Notes under the pieces: generated by a model
What the model was told of the DNA's origin: nothing
Databases searched by the model: none
The model's input: the letters and a program-made list of their open reading frames with translations, nothing else
Part shown: positions 61,236 to 64,000 of the stretch, piece by piece
Position numbering within the stretch: the first letter of the stretch is position 1
How the letters are laid out: the number at the start of each line of letters is the position of its first letter
DNA from: Triglochin maritima
Taxonomy: Eukaryota; Streptophyta; Magnoliopsida; Alismatales; Juncaginaceae
NCBI GenBank assembly: GCA_963682175.1
Contig: OY821789.1
Coordinates: 372,001 to 436,000 of the forward strand
Direction: 5' to 3'
Length of the DNA: 64,000 bases
Program-made: the position numbers and the translations under genes

Positions 61236-64000
61236 ACCTTCTTTTGTCTGGAAAACACTGGAACCTGTAATAATCTCTGGAAGTCAATGGGGGGATGTGA
61301 TTGTATCTTTCAAAATCCTACACAAGACCGACAAACTTCAATAAGAAAAACAAAACGTGGAAAATTTCTCATTTCTAGCAAACCCAAATGAATAAAGAAA
61401 TCAAGTGTGTATCAAATACATCTTTGCTCTGCTAGAGAGCAAAACAAACACAGGTACTGAAAAAACAGCACCAATAAAACAGGTAAGGAAACAATGACTG
61501 TGCAAAAGGTCGGAAAAGTACATACCTTCTTGGCTCCCTCTCTCTGGTGACTTTGGAGCACCACCAAGAACAAGACGGATGGCAAATGGTTGTATATATG
61601 AAGACCAGTGGGAAGAGACATATGCCACGTTGGCAATTTCCTTATTTTGCCACATGTAATTTGACCAATCGTGTGAATCCCGTGGATCCAACCTGGCAGG
61701 ATGGTACACAAGAAACTCATTCCAAAGGAACATCAATTCTGAGCTAATGATAAATATATGGAGAGATTGAGTTTTTGTCCCCTCGTATTACAACCGTACC
61801 CGAAATAAGCGCTCTGACTTGATGTGAAACGGAGGATTCCATGTATATCTTACACACTTTTACCTTGTAGACATAGACAGATAGTACTCCCACGACTTGA
61901 AATAAAAAAGTTACGCATTGACGCTTAGATATGGTGGCACATACCACAATGGTGGCACATTAGCACATACCACGTTTTATGTGTTATAGACATTGCAGAA
62001 GAGGATGTATGAGTGTCGTAATGGTGAATGGAAGTCAAAAATAAAATAAAATTATGATGTGTATAGTTAACAACAGAATGCGGCTATATATAAAAAGGAG
62101 AATGAAATGGATTGATTAAACTAACCTTTTCTATAGATGACCCAGTCGTGCAACCTATTAATGTATCTTCTCTGCCAACAAAAAGGTACTTGACCTCCAC
62201 ACAAAAAATGCTGCATTAAGAATATTCCTGTTAGAATTGACTGAGAATGCTACGCGCGTAATACATAAAACATAAATGATATCCATTCTCAAACAAACAA
62301 AACATCATACATTTAGCTGTACACGGTACACATCATCGAGGTCATTTAATAGTTGGAGAGGATCTGATGCTACGAACATGACATGGTAGTCCATGTCTCA
62401 ATTCTGGAGTCCACGACTGCTGGATTTGACCAGCAAGCCATGGAAGTAGACAACATTGTTGAAAGTTGTGGGCACCATTTCATTTTCTCTGACAAGATGC
62501 ACTGATGCACGTCTGCAAGTATGTCAACAATGCTAAGAACAAATTTCGTTTGCAAGGGCAATATTTTTCATAAAACCCATAGAAAACACTCTTCCCCTAA
62601 AAAAGATGGGGTATTTATTGAAATCAGAGCAGGAAGTTAGAGTCCTAGTGGGAGGATTGGAATATAATTTATCAATATATCATTGCAAGCATTGCGTAAA
62701 CTATTTAGGGATTAGAAATTATGTTGTAGTTGTTGTACCATTGGACGCAATTCTTTCTAGCAAGCATGCCTTCATCTCCCATTCTCTAGCAAATTCACAT
62801 GACAACACAGATTCTTCCAACCCACCCTTCTAACAATTATAGAATATAAATATCAAAACAGGAGCATCAGTCTGACATATTGATTGGAAAATACATGCTT
62901 TTCAGAAGAAAAAAAGTCAGCTCTTTATTATGAAAATACATTCTGTAATCTATATTTTATGACATCTCAACGAATTGTTTTCAGGAAAAACTATGGAATG
63001 AAATGATATGACATATAACAGTCATGAAATTTGCTGCAAGCCTCAGCTGAGAATCAACAGCAGGACGTTCTTGCATCACACGCAAGTGTCTCGTGACAAA
63101 GCTTTCAAAACATAAAAGCGATGCGAGACAAGATACAAAGAATGTTTCCCATGGCAAATTGGAAACTGTGATTCGGAAGTCTTCAATGTACAAACTTGGT
63201 TCTTAGTTTTGGGTAGAAGTAGAACCAATCCAAACGCCCCAACTTAACAAAGATCAAGAAGCATCTAAAATTGGTCAAGAGAAAATAGATTTCGGAGTTA
63301 AAAAATGATGTAACAACTAACAAGCTCAATATCTCAAAAGGACTCTGGGACTGATATTTAAGAGAACAAGTGAATTTATTATTATTTTTGCAACAAAAAG
63401 ATCTTTTTGTGGGATTTGGACAATATCTCAACCTCACGACCTTTTGCCACGAATTTTATATTTTCTTGAAAAAATAACCTCTTTTTTCTTCCATCCCTCG
63501 CGGTAAAATCACTTAACACCAAATAATTGTTTTAAATATAAATTGAGCAGGGAGGGGAGAGGGGAGGAAAGTGTTTGAAAGCATGCAAAAAAAAGGAAAG
63601 TGTATGAAGGGGGGAAAAGCACAATTTCGCCAAACAACCATTCCTTGCATCATTTGGGATATTTTCAAAAGAAATTGAAGTATTTCTGTTTTTTTATTTT
63701 TTTATTTTTGCTTCTTTCCATGACTATTTTTTTAGACCAAATAAGAAAAACCAGATATTTTTTCCTCCTCATCCTCTTGAGCTCTGTTTTTCAAACTCTC
63801 AAGTTGTTGCTAAGGAAACAAACAATACATGTCATCAAGATTTAATAGATAAAATAAAGTTTTTGGCATACTCATCAACCTGATGAGCTATTTCCATTGA
63901 CACTTGGAAACATTTCACAATCATCAAATATCAAGCTTCGAATTTTTATGTTGTTTATTCAACTTTCTTGATGCACATACAATTTAATAGAAAGACTCTT
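61236..64000. other. Upstream of the ACR gene; no further gene recognised
   Basis: Probably the ACR promoter and leader, then AT-rich DNA. Frames of 60-110 codons (for example 61401-61736 minus, 62606-62833 plus) resemble no known protein and have no supporting splice structure. Minus-strand exons of a gene beginning beyond 64000 cannot be excluded. Confidence 0.4.

Overview
This window is nuclear DNA from a flowering plant, most likely a eudicot. Genes carry GT-AG introns, intergenic DNA is AT-rich with many (TA)n tracts, and plant-specific families appear (ACR ACT-repeat, VQ, plant mobile domain, FKBP62/65-type). The species cannot be named from sequence alone.

I reconstructed these host genes exon by exon. 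(1) A mitochondrial calcium uniporter (MCU), minus strand, cut by the left edge. (2) UTP4/POPCORN, an 11-exon minus-strand WD40 ribosome-biogenesis gene (5778-10524, about 817 aa). (3) A 12-exon three-FKBP plus TPR immunophilin (34164-38560, about 579 aa). (4) A single-exon plant protein of unknown function (44009-44482). (5) A small VQ-motif gene (55211-55570). (6) A 6-exon ACT-domain-repeat gene, ACR1/2-like (56286-61235, about 494 aa), with one GC-AG intron.

Between UTP4 and the FKBP gene lies a decayed tandem pair of L-gulonolactone-oxidase-like genes, both minus strand. Copy A (11585-21361) has an intact first exon, but a 5.46-kb Mutator-like element sits in its third exon (perfect 9-bp target duplication) and a 2.08-kb solo LTR sits at the end of its last exon (perfect 5-bp duplication). 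Copy B (25918-28669) lacks exon 1, has a nonsense codon and a 4-bp frameshift, and has another solo LTR in an intron. A 3'-truncated Ty1/copia element (29887-33518) follows.

A second Mutator-like unit (about 49694-55206) is the most unusual system here. It holds an open plant-mobile-domain gene converging on a FAR1-type MULE transposase whose reading frame runs, after splicing, into an OTU cysteine-protease domain, interrupted by one TGA. GC-rich palindromic arrays lie near both ends of the unit, the right one abutting the start codon of the VQ gene.

A second theme is the palindromic 10-mer CGGTCGACCG. It occurs as dispersed clusters in at least four LTR-type elements of two unrelated types, and in degenerate form upstream of the FKBP gene. 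Small (TA)n-bounded, Micron-like elements recur five times, and a CACTA-like element carries hairpin ACGTCGG subterminal repeats.
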